Positions 51,152 to 60,106 are shown, counted from the first letter of the stretch. The stretch: DNA of 64,000 bases from Chryseobacterium oranimense (GCF_900129755.1 NZ_FQWT01000001.1:124001-188000); one strand, 5' to 3'. Notes: generated by a model not told the origin, from the sequence alone. Program-made: numbers and translations.

Positions 51152-52522
51152 TTATTTTAAGACATTCAGAATTTTCTGCAGTTCAGCTCCTCCGCTGCCC
51201 TGATAATTATTAATAATGATTGAAAATACATATTTTTTGCCGTCTTTTGCGGTATGATACCCTGCAAAGGATTTGATGTCTCTCATGGTTCCGCTTTTCA
51301 TCTTCATTCCGTTATCCTGTGTCGGAAACCCATCATAATAGGCATCAAACCAAGGCTGTTTTCTGGCGTACAATAAAGCCTGGACTTCAGCTTTGGCGGC
51401 GACGTAATTCTGTGGAGAGAGTCCGCTTCCATCAGCAAAATTAATCATATTCGGGTTGATCCCTTTGGATTTCCAGAATTCCTTCAAATAAGCAACTCCA
51501 CTTTTAAAACTGGAATTCCCTTTCTTTTCTTTTCCTAAAGTTTTAATTAAAGTCTCCCCGTACATGTTGACACTTTTCCTTAAAAACCAATATACAATTT
51601 TATCTAAAGTTGGAGACTGATAGGTGAGAATAATATTTTTGGCAGCTCCCGGAACCTGCTTTCCTTCCAATTCCAGCTGCGAAGCTGTAATTACTTGTCC
51701 CGAAATTTCAATTCCTGATTCCTTAAGCCATTGCTTCACCTCTGTGCCCAGCTGTACAGGCGGATTAGGAACAGATCCGGAAACTGTAACTGTTTTTCCT
51801 GCCGGCAGTGTTCCGTTAATTAATGCAACATCGGAATGCGGTGCAGTAAAAATAAGGCTTTGATCTGAACTGCCTCCAGCTTTCAGGTCATTCAGCCATT
51901 TCACATTTTCGAGAGGATATGAAAACCCTTTAAACTCTGTTCCGTTAATGTTGATATCAAACTGGTTTTCCCTCCAGTTGATTCCCCAGACTCCTGCCCC
52001 ATAATAGTTTCCGAGATCATCCCACGGCCATCCGCCGGGAATCGTCTGATGGTCAAAATATGAATCATCAATGACCAGATTGCCGGAAATTTTTGCAATT
52101 CCTGACTTCTTAAGAGCTTCAATCAATTTATTTTTAAAGTTTTCAGGTTTGTAGGCTTCATATCGCCAGCTTCCCAACGTGGGATCACCATTTGAGCTGA
52201 TGACGAAATCCCCGTTCAGAGTTCCTGCAGATAAAGTACCTGAGTATCCTGCCGTTGTTTTATAGGTATAGTTCTTACCTAAAGTTTCAAGAGCTGCACC
52301 GGCAGTGAAGATCTTCTGTGTGGAAGCTGTTGACAGGCCTTTATTACCCCCATATTCATAAATAAACGTTCCGTTATCATCAGTAACGTAAAATGATAAG
52401 CCGGATGAAACCGCTCCTGAAGAATCCATAAGGTCTTTAGTGGCTTTATCCAGCTTCTGGGCAATATTCTGGGCAGATATTACCTGAACCGACAGTACAA
52501 GAACTGTAAGTGTTTTTTTCAT
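51152..52522 (-). CDS. dacB: D-alanyl-D-alanine carboxypeptidase/endopeptidase (PBP4, S13)
   Basis: A 456-residue exported class C penicillin-binding protein that trims or cuts peptidoglycan peptide bridges. Signal peptide MKKTLTVLVLSVQVISAQ; catalytic SxxK in STASTQKIFTAG; SxN region in FADGSGLSPQNY; and the KTG-like triad as KSGTMRDI. The inserted domains of the S13 family account for the length. Its stop is 8 bases from the histidine kinase start downstream, suggesting a shared message. Confidence 0.92.
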   Translation of the reverse strand: MKKTLTVLVLSVQVISAQNIAQKLDKATKDLMDSSGAVSSGLSFYVTDDNGTFIYEYGGNKGLSTASTQKIFTAGAALETLGKNYTYKTTAGYSGTLSAGTLNGDFVISSNGDPTLGSWRYEAYKPENFKNKLIEALKKSGIAKISGNLVIDDSYFDHQTIPGGWPWDDLGNYYGAGVWGINWRENQFDININGTEFKGFSYPLENVKWLNDLKAGGSSDQSLIFTAPHSDVALINGTLPAGKTVTVSGSVPNPPVQLGTEVKQWLKESGIEISGQVITASQLELEGKQVPGAAKNIILTYQSPTLDKIVYWFLRKSVNMYGETLIKTLGKEKKGNSSFKSGVAYLKEFWKSKGINPNMINFADGSGLSPQNYVAAKAEVQALLYARKQPWFDAYYDGFPTQDNGMKMKSGTMRDIKSFAGYHTAKDGKKYVFSIIINNYQGSGGAELQKILNVLK

Positions 52523-52555
52523 GACAAGGTTGTTATAAATCTAAATTTCAATTCT

Positions 52556-52640
52556 AATACTTCGACTTCGCTCAGTATGACATTCTAATAGTATTAATTA
52601 ATCAATTGTCATATTGAACATTGAAGTGAAAACTTTTCGA
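52556..52640. repeat. REP-like inverted repeat, copy 2 (degenerate)
   Basis: The left arm TACTTCGACTTCGCTCAGTA closely matches the left arm of the repeat at 1901, while the right arm is more decayed. It lies upstream of dacB. The two copies share CTTCGACT-CGCTCAG. Confidence 0.55.
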
Positions 52641-52710
52641 ATAGGCTTAACAAAAAAATATATTCAATTCCTGATCAAATATAATAAAAATAAGAGCTTG
52701 TTTTTGTGAT

Positions 52711-53403
52711 TTAAAGCTGGGTTCCTGCTTCTATTTCATAAGGTTCCTTACCTTTCTCGAAGATTCTTGTGAGTTCAGTTCCTTCTACTGTGATCTTTTC
52801 TCCTGCTCTTCTGATCCAGTTTCCTTCCCGGAGACCGATTACTTTCAGATCATTTTGGGTCAGGAATTCTTTGATTCTTGTTTCCCTGGTTTCTCCATTG
52901 TGTTTCAGTTCAGGATTCGGATCAAGATAATGGGGATTGAGGTTGAAAGGAACAAGTCCCATACAGTCAAAACTTGGTGGATAAACAATAGGCATATCAT
53001 TCGTGGTTTTCATGTTCTGTCCCCCGATATTACTTCCGGCACTGCAGCCAAGATAAGCTTTACCGGATTCTACATTTTCCTTCAGAACAGACATCAGCCC
53101 CTCTTCATGCAACGTTTTTACCAGTAAGAATGTGTTTCCCCCTCCTGTAAAATATCCCTGAGCGTTATTGAGAGCTTCTGTTTTATTTTCAAACTCATGA
53201 AGGCCTCTTACCTTAATATGAATAGTTTCAAAGAAAGATCGTGCCTTCGCCGTATAATCATCATGGGACATTCCGCCCGGTCTGGCAAAAGGAACGAAGA
53301 TAATCTCGTCAATTCCTTTGTACAGCTGTATTATTTCTTCTCTTAAGTATTCCAGATATTCTCCACCGAAAATAGTAGACGTTGACGCTAATATGATATT
53401 CAT
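52711..53403 (-). CDS. pepE: Dipeptidase E (S51)
   Basis: A 230-residue serine peptidase that splits N-terminal aspartyl dipeptides. The nucleophile is in YLGCSAGSNIGGQ, preceded by the GYFTGGGNTFLLVKTL loop, and FDCMGLVPFNLNPHYLDPNP carries the catalytic histidine. PepE shares its fold with cyanophycinase, also encoded in this window. It is cytoplasmic. It is a single gene, with a REP-like element in the downstream gap. Confidence 0.92.
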   Translation of the reverse strand: MNIILASTSTIFGGEYLEYLREEIIQLYKGIDEIIFVPFARPGGMSHDDYTAKARSFFETIHIKVRGLHEFENKTEALNNAQGYFTGGGNTFLLVKTLHEEGLMSVLKENVESGKAYLGCSAGSNIGGQNMKTTNDMPIVYPPSFDCMGLVPFNLNPHYLDPNPELKHNGETRETRIKEFLTQNDLKVIGLREGNWIRRAGEKITVEGTELTRIFEKGKEPYEIEAGTQL

Positions 53404-53594
53404 ACGGTAAATTATGTTGATTATTAAAAAAGTTGGGTTACAAAGATAAACTCAATCCCCAACGAATCAAAAATTAAGCTAAAAAAAATAGTGTACCCGT
53501 TAATATCTTCTAAAAAAACTTAAAGCTTCTAAAATTTCAGGTTTTATGGAATTATTATTGGATTTCAAAATATAGAATTTTAAAATGTAAGATT

Positions 53595-54167
53595 ATGAAA
53601 ATGACTAAAATTAACATCAAAAATTTATTCTTAGGGTTACTATTTGCAGGAACAGCAAGTTTGGTAAATGCGCAAACAACCAAAGTTGATACTGCCAACA
53701 CTGCTACAACTAATACTACTACAACCGCTACTGCTCAGGCAGGAAGCAATCCAACCATTGAAGGTCTAAAAAAGCAGATTGAGGCCAATCCAAAAGATAC
53801 GGATGCACTGGCAAAACTGGCTACAGCTTATCAGGATGCATCTGACTGGACCAATGCAGTGGATACATGGAAAAAAATATCTGTTTTATTACCGGACTGG
53901 GCTCCATCTTATTACAGCCAGGCTTATGCTTATCAGTCAGCTAAAGATGATGCCAATGCAAAACTTGCCTATGAAAAGTATATTGCGACTGTAAAGCCCG
54001 AAGAAGTAGAACAAAATAAGAAAAATCTGGCCTACGCCTATTTTTATCTTGCCTTTACAGAACAAAAAAGCGACCCTGCCAAAGCAAAAACACATATTGC
54101 TAAATCTTTAGAATATGATCCTACCAATCAGGATGCTTTAAAGCTTAGCAAAACTTTAAACTCATAA
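53595..54167 (+). CDS. Exported TPR-repeat protein
   Basis: The 190 residues start with a signal peptide (LFLGLLFAGTASLVNAQ), then a threonine-rich low-complexity linker (TANTATTNTTTTATAQ), then about three tetratricopeptide repeats from residue 55 onward, including AKLATAYQDASDWTNAVDTW, APSYYSQAYAYQSAKDDANA and AKTHIAKSLEYDPTNQDAL. TPRs bind protein partners; the partner is unknown. It has its own promoter region and a strong terminator. Confidence 0.85.
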   Translation: MKMTKINIKNLFLGLLFAGTASLVNAQTTKVDTANTATTNTTTTATAQAGSNPTIEGLKKQIEANPKDTDALAKLATAYQDASDWTNAVDTWKKISVLLPDWAPSYYSQAYAYQSAKDDANAKLAYEKYIATVKPEEVEQNKKNLAYAYFYLAFTEQKSDPAKAKTHIAKSLEYDPTNQDALKLSKTLNS

Positions 54168-54175
54168 TTAAAATG

Positions 54176-54204
54176 AAAAATCCGGAAAAAATTTCCGGAT
54201 TTTT
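54176..54204 (+). terminator. Intrinsic terminator
   Basis: AAAAATCCGGAAA and TTTCCGGATTTTT are perfect 13-bp arms around three bases. It ends the TPR gene. Confidence 0.9.
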
Positions 54205-54236
54205 TATGTGCTTAAATATTTTTAATGCTGTTTTTG

Positions 54237-54333
54237 AACCATTAAGATTTAGTAAGTGATTAAGATTATTAAGAAAGCCCTCAATCATCTTACAACTTAA
54301 TTATCCTTAATTTTTTAATTTTACTTAATGGTT
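54237..54333. repeat. Long-range inverted repeat, dispersed-element-like
   Basis: AACCATTAAG at 54237-54246 is the exact reverse complement of CTTAATGGTT at 54324-54333, with further TTAAG-like pieces between them. It looks like a small non-coding interspersed element in the gap between the TPR and YdeI-like genes. Confidence 0.4.
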
Positions 54334-54361
54334 TAAAACAAAAGAACTTTTTTAAAGAGTT

Positions 54362-54859
54362 CTAATCAATTCTTTTTCCGAAAAAATCGGTTTCCCCGTG
54401 AAGATGCCTGATGATCTTTTCAATATTTCTTTCGATACTGGCATCTGTTTTCAGGTTGTTGATATAGCGGATCAGCTCATGTCTTCTGGACGGCGTCAGG
54501 TTTTCAAAATTGCGGACGGCTACGGGACTTTTCTTAATGGCTGCATCCAGTTTTGGATGAATGGAAATACTTCTGTCCGAATCATCATATTCTATTGAAA
54601 TTTCCAGAACTTCTCCAATTCGTTTAGGGGAATTTTCCAACATTAAAAGGTTGACATAAAGCCTCCACTCCCCCAAATATTTCATCAGGTTCTGCTTAAA
54701 TTCTTTTCCGTTTACGGTTCCTTTTACGGGAACAGGACTTTTATCCTTTCCCGCAGCCCTGAAAATTTCAGTTAAGATATCTTCGGGAACGAAAACAAAA
54801 GGATTAATCCCGATAATTTCCAGTGTGGCTGTAAAACTGTTGCTTTTCATGTTTAACAA
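54362..54859 (-). CDS. DUF1905/YdeI-like (bacteriocin-protection type) protein
   Basis: The 165 residues have an N-terminal DUF1905 beta domain (FTATLEIIGINPFVFVPEDI, then VPVKGTVNGKEF) and a C-terminal YdeI/OmpD-associated helical domain (LTPSRRHELIRYINNLKTDA, with SIERNIEKII). Relatives are soluble proteins whose links to antimicrobial-peptide tolerance are not firmly established. The start is either 54859 or, more likely, MKSNSF at 54850. It is transcribed alone. Confidence 0.75.
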   Translation of the reverse strand: MLNMKSNSFTATLEIIGINPFVFVPEDILTEIFRAAGKDKSPVPVKGTVNGKEFKQNLMKYLGEWRLYVNLLMLENSPKRIGEVLEISIEYDDSDRSISIHPKLDAAIKKSPVAVRNFENLTPSRRHELIRYINNLKTDASIERNIEKIIRHLHGETDFFGKRID

Positions 54860-55073
54860 ATATAGTATTTTATTAGTTGCGGGGTTCGGGTTCCGGGTTC
54901 GGAAAATGTAAGTTAAGGGCCGATTGAGGGTGTATGAGAATAAATTTACATTCTAATATTTTTTTCTTTGTTTTTCGATATCTGGACCAGAACTTAAAAA
55001 CGCAACCCGGGATCATGAACCCCGTATTCCGTCCTATTCAAAATTAAAATTTTTCACTCACAAAGGGAATCCT

Positions 55074-55081
55074 TATCTTTG
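55074..55081 (+). promoter_or_regulatory. -7 promoter box for the transaldolase gene (TATCTTTG)
   Basis: Exact match to TAnnTTTG, 23 bases before the ATG at 55105. Confidence 0.6.
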
Positions 55082-55104
55082 CAGGAATAAATCTATCGAA
55101 CGAA

Positions 55105-55758
55105 ATGAAATTTTTTATTGACACAGCCAATTTAGAGCAAATCAAAGAAGCAAGAGACCTTGGAATTCTGGATGGAGTAACCACCAACCCTTCCTTAATG
55201 GCAAAAGAAGGAATCCAGGGAAACGAGGCGATCAAAAATCATTATAAAACGATCTGTGAGCTTGTAGACGGAGATATTTCCGCTGAAGTACTTTCCACAA
55301 CTTATGAGGAAATGATCAAAGAAGGGGATGAACTGGCAGCAATCCACCCGAATATCGTAGTAAAGATCCCAATGATCAAAGACGGAATCAAAGCATTAAA
55401 ATATTTTTCCGATAAAGGGATCAAAACAAACTGTACCCTTATTTTCTCTCCGGGACAGGCTCTTTTAGCCGCTAAAGCAGGTGCTACCTATGTTTCTCCT
55501 TTCCTTGGAAGACTGGATGATATTTCTACAGACGGATTAGGTCTTATCCAGGAGATCAGATTAATTTTTGATAACTATATGTATGAGACTGAGATCTTAG
55601 CAGCATCTATCCGTCATTCTATGCACATCATCGACTGTGCTAAGATTGGTGCAGATGTTATTACTTCTCCGCTTCCTCCGATCCTGAGCTTACTGAAGCA
55701 CCCGCTAACAGACAGCGGATTGGCTCAGTTTGTTGCAGATTCTCAGAAATTAGCTTAA
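55105..55758 (+). CDS. fsa: Small transaldolase / fructose-6-phosphate aldolase (TalC/MipB)
   Basis: A 217-residue single-barrel transaldolase-family enzyme. The start [20 protein letters not shown] and [13 protein letters not shown] are family signatures, and the Schiff-base lysine is in [10 protein letters not shown] near residue 86. Members act either as transaldolase (pentose phosphate pathway) or as fructose-6-phosphate aldolase; sequence alone does not decide. It is cytoplasmic and transcribed alone, bounded by a promoter box and a terminator. Confidence 0.93.
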   Translation: MKFFIDTANLEQIKEARDLGILDGVTTNPSLMAKEGIQGNEAIKNHYKTICELVDGDISAEVLSTTYEEMIKEGDELAAIHPNIVVKIPMIKDGIKALKYFSDKGIKTNCTLIFSPGQALLAAKAGATYVSPFLGRLDDISTDGLGLIQEIRLIFDNYMYETEILAASIRHSMHIIDCAKIGADVITSPLPPILSLLKHPLTDSGLAQFVADSQKLA

Positions 55759-55780
55759 TAACTGACCACAATTAACATAT

Positions 55781-55810
55781 AAAATCCCGGAACTTTCGTT
55801 CCGGGATTTT
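55781..55810. terminator. Bidirectional terminator
   Basis: AAAATCCCGGAAC and GTTCCGGGATTTT are perfect 13-bp arms with a TTTC loop, between the transaldolase gene and the convergent acetyltransferase gene. Confidence 0.9.
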
Positions 55811-55834
55811 TCTTTATTAAAAATCCGATCTGAA

Positions 55835-56398
55835 TTATTTTTCATCTATATTTTTAATCACCCGACATGGATTCCCTACAGCAACAACGTTGTCCGGAAT
55901 ATTTTTAGTGACCACGCTTCCGGCTCCAATTACCGTATTATTTCCGATAGTAACCCCAGGCAGAACCACTACATTGCCTCCCAGCCATACGTTATCCCCA
56001 ACTGTAATCGGATGGGCATATTCAAGGCCTTCGTTTCGCTGTTTGACATCCAAAGGGTGTCCTGCAGTATAAAAACTGCAGTTGGGGCCAATAAAAACAT
56101 TGTCTCCAAACTTTACTTTTGCACAGTCTAAAATAGTCAGGTTATGATTGGCATAGAAATTCTCACCGGTTTCAATATTGTATCCGTAATCGCACCAGAA
56201 AGAAGGTTCTATACAAATATTCTCTTTTGTATTTCCAAGAATTTTTTTGATCAATTGGGTTCTGTTTTGGGTGTCAGAATTTTTCAGGGCATTATATTCC
56301 AGGCACAGATCTTTGCACGCTACCCGTTCGCTGATCAGCTGCTGGTCATAATTTGCATTGTATAAAAGTCCGGCCTCGCATTTTTCCTTTTCTGTCAT
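55835..56398 (-). CDS. Sugar O-acetyltransferase (maltose/galactoside type, hexapeptide)
   Basis: A 187-residue left-handed beta-helix acetyltransferase of the Maa/LacA type. It has the N-terminal Mac domain (EKCEAGLLYNANYDQQLISE), the helix turns FYANHNLTILDCAKVKFGDN, and the catalytic-histidine region SFYTAGHPLDVKQR, followed by VVVLPGVTIGNNTVIGAGSV. It would acetylate a sugar with acetyl-CoA. Its start codon lies 9 bases from a 49-bp heptanucleotide repeat, which could affect its expression. Confidence 0.92.
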   Translation of the reverse strand: MTEKEKCEAGLLYNANYDQQLISERVACKDLCLEYNALKNSDTQNRTQLIKKILGNTKENICIEPSFWCDYGYNIETGENFYANHNLTILDCAKVKFGDNVFIGPNCSFYTAGHPLDVKQRNEGLEYAHPITVGDNVWLGGNVVVLPGVTIGNNTVIGAGSVVTKNIPDNVVAVGNPCRVIKNIDEK

Positions 56399-56407
56399 GG
56401 GATTCTG

Positions 56408-56456
56408 GGTTTAAGGTTTAAGGTTTAAGGTTTAAGGTTTAAGGTTTAAGGTTTAA
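56408..56456. repeat. Heptanucleotide repeat (GGTTTAA x7)
   Basis: Seven perfect GGTTTAA units (TTAAACC on the minus strand), beginning 9 bases upstream of the acetyltransferase start codon. Such a repeat can gain or lose units by slippage and change spacing in the promoter or leader. Confidence 0.9.
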
Positions 56457-56480
56457 AATTACAATAATCGGCAAAAAGAA

Positions 56481-56504
56481 AGGATGGTCATTAATAACCA
56501 TCCT
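56481..56504 (-). terminator. Terminator after the GLPGLI gene
   Basis: AGGATGGT pairs with ACCATCCT, loop CATTAATA, followed on the minus strand by a T-rich stretch. Confidence 0.65.
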
Positions 56505-56527
56505 GCTGTATCTTAAAATCATAGAAT

Positions 56528-57433
56528 TTACTTCGTCAAATCCGGTTCGATCGGGTTGTTATTCTTTTGAAGTGATTCTTTGGTTCTTTTTTCCATTTCT
56601 TTGAATACCTGATTGGGATCTGATAATTCCTTTCCGTCCTGAGTTTTCATCTTAAATACCATTTTTGTATTGGAATCGCCACCACTTTTCATCATCATTT
56701 CTCTCATGTTTTTGGTTGGGTCATTCACATAGGCTTTCCAAACTTTTTTGTACTGATCTTTGGTAATTTCCAGTTCTTTGGTTCCCATTCCCAGGATTCT
56801 TACATTATCCGGAAGCTGAGCTTCATTTTCTTCTGCAGGAGTTGATATGGTCTTATTACCTACCAAAGTCATAATGTGCGAACCTGTAGAATCTTCTAAT
56901 TTTACGATCAGTCCCGGAAGGCCATAAAATTTATAGGGTCCGTCCTGAAAAGGGATATCTGACGAAAACCATGCTGTCCATTCTCTTCCGCCATAGCTTG
57001 TTACGGCTTTCTGGGCATTATACTCCCCTATTTTTTGTTTATCCGGAAGAATTTTCCACTCCGGTTTTTTATCTTCCAGGATTTTGTATTTATCTGTGCT
57101 GATATTGGTAAAAAGGTAAGTTTTGAATTCAGGATAGCTTTTGGTTACTTTGTAGGAAACCTGGCCGGGTCTTTCTCTTTTGTTGATGCTGATGTTTCCG
57201 CTCCCTGAATTTATTTGCTTCTGCAAATCTGCTCTTGAAGTGGAATCTGCAACGAATTTGTCATGACTGTAATAAGCTGATCCGGATTTATTGATGTCAA
57301 GAAGCATCATTTCCTTTTTCACATCTTCTTTATTGTTGGAATCGGGAATGAACTTATATTCATAAAAGAATCGGTTGGTCTGGGCTCCGGTGAAAATACC
57401 CAGAAGTAAAAAAAATAAAATTTTTGTTTTCAT
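56528..57433 (-). CDS. GLPGLI family protein
   Basis: A 301-residue exported protein of the GLPGLI family, restricted largely to Bacteroidetes. Signal peptide ILFFLLLGIFTGAQ; the name motif is literal at YGLPGLIVKLEDSTG, near residue 175. The family is of unknown function and often lies beside peptidases or TonB-type systems. It is separated from the upstream M56 gene by a hairpin. A second member, with GLSGLI, is at 62231. Confidence 0.9.
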   Translation of the reverse strand: MKTKILFFLLLGIFTGAQTNRFFYEYKFIPDSNNKEDVKKEMMLLDINKSGSAYYSHDKFVADSTSRADLQKQINSGSGNISINKRERPGQVSYKVTKSYPEFKTYLFTNISTDKYKILEDKKPEWKILPDKQKIGEYNAQKAVTSYGGREWTAWFSSDIPFQDGPYKFYGLPGLIVKLEDSTGSHIMTLVGNKTISTPAEENEAQLPDNVRILGMGTKELEITKDQYKKVWKAYVNDPTKNMREMMMKSGGDSNTKMVFKMKTQDGKELSDPNQVFKEMEKRTKESLQKNNNPIEPDLTK

Positions 57434-57453
57434 AATTTGAATTTGTTAATAAA

Positions 57454-57486
57454 AAAGCTTTGCTAATATACAATTAACAAAGCTTT
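57454..57486 (-). terminator. Hairpin between the M56 and GLPGLI genes
   Basis: AAAGCTTTG pairs with CAAAGCTTT across 15 bases, followed on the minus strand by a T run. It could terminate or attenuate the BlaI/M56 transcript. Confidence 0.65.
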
Positions 57487-57493
57487 GTGGTAC

Positions 57494-59410
57494 TTATTTC
57501 TTTGTCTGAACTCTTATTTCTCCTTTTTTAACACCGTCCGTATTTTCTTTATTAACTGTGATACTGGCAATTCTATCAGGTTTTATTTCTTCAAATTCAG
57601 TTTTACTGACTTGTTTTCCATCAACAAAAACTTTGATATTGTCCCAACCATTTGCCGTAAATGATTTCATCCCGTTCATGGCGATATTTCCTTCAGCATC
57701 CTTCTTCATATAATCTGTCTGAAGCTTAATAATTCTGTTTGGCTTATCAGAATCTGAACTTTTGAACAAGTATACATTTCCCTTGCCACCTTCTGAAATC
57801 CTTTTTAATGCTTCCTGCCTTGCTTCTTCACCTATTTTTCTGGCTTTTTCTCCATTAATTCTTGCCTTTTCTCCCTCAATTCTGGCTTTTTCTCCAGCTA
57901 TTCTTGCTTTTTCCCCGGCTATTCTTCCTATTTCTCCAGCTTTCATACCTTCAATACGGGCTTTTTCTCCTTCCACCCTGGCCTTTACTGCTACTTTCAT
58001 AGCTTTGCTGGCTTCTGCCATCGCCTTACGTACTTCTTCTTTCTCTTTAGCGCTCAGGTCTTTATAGTAGACCGCATTATTATTTTTAAAATAAACTACT
58101 TTCGGTTCTTTTGGCGGTGTAGGAGGAACCGGCAGTTTGCTTATTTTTGCCGCCTTTCTTGCTGCTCTTTTTGCTTCTTTTTCTATTTTACGAAGCTCTT
58201 TTTTATCAAGAGGCTCCATATTTTCAAGCTCCTTCATCTGGTTCTTCCATTCAGCAGAATTAAAATATTCATTCACTTCCATATTGGCAGTTATCTCTCC
58301 TATTTCTGATGCCAGATCGCCTATTTCATCAATTTTCTTATCGAAGGCATCGCTTTCAGGCTCCAAACCTTCCAGTTCTTTCTCCTTTTGTTTTATCTTT
58401 TTTTCAATCTCGGCCAGTTTTGTATGGTCAGCCGGAGATACATTTTTTAATCCCGAAATTTTTTCATGTTCCGATTTTTCAGGTCTTATCGTATCTTTTT
58501 TGATTTCTGAAACTACTTTTTTTATAGAAAGGTTGGTTTCTTTGATTTCTTTGTTCTTGGCATTTACCATATAGGCAAAGGCTACTGAAAATAAAACCGG
58601 TAAGGCAAAAATTCTCCGCGCATATCCGAATTTGGTTTTTGGTTTTTGTAACATTTTAAGTCGTTTTTTTAGATTTGAATTTAGAAACGGACTGGCAGCA
58701 GGCAACTGTGTTCCGGAAAAGTGGCTTGCTAAAAGCATCTGCGCAAATACTTTGGTATCCGATTGTTTTACGGCTTTTTTATCAGCCAGGTATTCGTGGA
58801 TCAGACTGATCTCTTTTTTTATAATATGAAAAAACGGGTTGAACCAGAACACAGAGGTAATAATTTCAATAAAGATTTTATCGAAAGAGTGTTTCTGCTC
58901 AATATGAACCATTTCATGTTTTAAAATCTGCTCTCCCACATCGGAATTCAACATAATGGTGTTTTTCCAGAAGAGGTTTTTAAAGTATGAAAACGGAGCT
59001 TCGTTCAGGTCTGTACGGTAAAAATTGATTCCGTCAAAACTTTCTTTCTGAAACTGTTGTTTAAGTCTCCGGATCTTAAGGATCCCGAAAATTAACTTCC
59101 CTAAAAAATAGAGAGAAACCAGTCCCAGAGCTGAAAAAATAATTCTAAAATAAATGTGGCCATTGTCTAGTTTTTTTTCTGTGTTAAAATTCTGTATCTT
59201 GTCAAGAAGCATATACATATCACTGTTCACTTCTATTGTAAAATCGTCTACCCTGATCAGGGGCAGCAGCAATGATATTATCATGGCAAACAGAAGATAA
59301 AATCTATTATAATGATGGAATGTCTTGTCTTTTAAAGACAACTGATAGTACAAGAACATTACACCGGAGCACACAATTACTTTTCCCAAGTATAAAAATA
59401 CAGTTTCCAT
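57494..59410 (-). CDS. M56-family (BlaR1-like) membrane metallopeptidase
   Basis: A 638-residue membrane sensor-protease. Hydrophobic segments near the N-terminus and a zinc motif HEMVHIEQKH, followed by a glutamate in LIHEYLADKKAV, give the BlaR1-type gluzincin that cleaves a BlaI-type repressor. After the fourth helix (near FALPVLFSVAFAYMV) the C-terminal part is not a penicillin-binding sensor but a long coiled coil, with a run of seven-residue units (EGEKARI, AGEKARI and variants) at about residues 476-526, and a small beta domain at the end. It is in an operon with the BlaI gene, 6 bases away. Confidence 0.88.
   Translation of the reverse strand: METVFLYLGKVIVCSGVMFLYYQLSLKDKTFHHYNRFYLLFAMIISLLLPLIRVDDFTIEVNSDMYMLLDKIQNFNTEKKLDNGHIYFRIIFSALGLVSLYFLGKLIFGILKIRRLKQQFQKESFDGINFYRTDLNEAPFSYFKNLFWKNTIMLNSDVGEQILKHEMVHIEQKHSFDKIFIEIITSVFWFNPFFHIIKKEISLIHEYLADKKAVKQSDTKVFAQMLLASHFSGTQLPAASPFLNSNLKKRLKMLQKPKTKFGYARRIFALPVLFSVAFAYMVNAKNKEIKETNLSIKKVVSEIKKDTIRPEKSEHEKISGLKNVSPADHTKLAEIEKKIKQKEKELEGLEPESDAFDKKIDEIGDLASEIGEITANMEVNEYFNSAEWKNQMKELENMEPLDKKELRKIEKEAKRAARKAAKISKLPVPPTPPKEPKVVYFKNNNAVYYKDLSAKEKEEVRKAMAEASKAMKVAVKARVEGEKARIEGMKAGEIGRIAGEKARIAGEKARIEGEKARINGEKARKIGEEARQEALKRISEGGKGNVYLFKSSDSDKPNRIIKLQTDYMKKDAEGNIAMNGMKSFTANGWDNIKVFVDGKQVSKTEFEEIKPDRIASITVNKENTDGVKKGEIRVQTKK
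57835..57985 (-). repeat. 21-bp tandem repeats in the M56 gene
   Basis: Imperfect 21-bp repeats encode a heptad EGEKARI-like unit about six times (residues about 476-526 of the M56 protein). The number of units could vary between strains. Confidence 0.7.
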
Positions 59411-59416
59411 GATCAG

Positions 59417-59782
59417 TTAGTTTTTCTTTTTGAGTTCGTTCAGGAGCATTTCCAGGTCTTCTACGGTCATTTCATTTTTTTCCACCAGGAAAGAAACGGC
59501 ACTTTTGTAAGAACCTTTGAAATAATTTTTCACAAGGCTTTTCATGGTTTTCCCAGAATACTGTTCTTTGGTAACCAGCGGGAAATACTCATGCTGCCTG
59601 CCATATACATGATAATCTACAAATTCTTTGTCTTTCAGGACTTTTAAAATTGTAGAAACGGTATTGGTATGAGGCTTCGGTTCCGGAAAGAGGTCCAGAA
59701 TATCTTTCAGGAAACCTTTTTCGAGTTTCCATAAATACTGCATCACCTGTTCTTCTGCTTTTGTTAAATTCTGAATTTTCAT
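59417..59782 (-). CDS. BlaI/MecI/CopY-family repressor
   Basis: The 121 residues begin with the winged-helix core MKIQNLTKAEEQVMQYLWKLEKG, with TVSTILKVLKDKEFVDYHVYG as recognition helix and wing; the C-terminal dimer part (YSGKTMKSLVKNYFKGSYKS) contains the region where BlaR1-type proteases cut. It is operonic with the M56 gene. Its operator is probably the palindrome at 59807-59825, upstream of its start. The operon carries no beta-lactamase gene; the metallo-beta-lactamase of this window lies 8 kb away. Confidence 0.92.
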   Translation of the reverse strand: MKIQNLTKAEEQVMQYLWKLEKGFLKDILDLFPEPKPHTNTVSTILKVLKDKEFVDYHVYGRQHEYFPLVTKEQYSGKTMKSLVKNYFKGSYKSAVSFLVEKNEMTVEDLEMLLNELKKKN

Positions 59783-59806
59783 ATCCTGCTTATTTTTATT
59801 ATTAAT

Positions 59807-59837
59807 GTGATATAATTGATATCACTAATAAATTAGT
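59807..59837. promoter_or_regulatory. Probable BlaI operator
   Basis: GTGATAT/ATATCAC (59807-59825, 5-base loop) and ACTAAT/ATTAGT (59824-59837) are perfect palindromes lying upstream of the BlaI start. The 59783-60106 gap otherwise shows only AT-rich promoter-like DNA. Confidence 0.55.
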
Positions 59838-60106
59838 TATACAAATGTAGAAATAAAATGGATCGAAACAACTATTTTTTTAGTGATAAAGAATGAATTA
59901 ATATAAGTAACTGAAAATCAGAACAATAAATTTTATTAAAATATGTTAAATTTTTAATATACCCTATTTATTGCCTGTTTAATATTCAGGAAAACTTCAT
60001 AAAAGGCTATAAATTCTTAAAACTTGTTAAATTTTATTAAATAAAATTAAAATGAATTTGTTTAAAGTGAGAAAATATATTTATTTTAGTGCTTTAAAAA
60101 TTTCTC

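Noticed and set aside
56408..56456. Telomere-like DNA or foreign eukaryotic sequence
   Set aside because: Seven copies of GGTTTAA resemble plant telomere repeats, but they are embedded in bacterial genes and fit a simple slippage repeat.
57762..58574. Plus-strand serine- and phenylalanine-rich frames inside the M56 gene
   Set aside because: They arise from the antisense of charged coiled-coil repeats.
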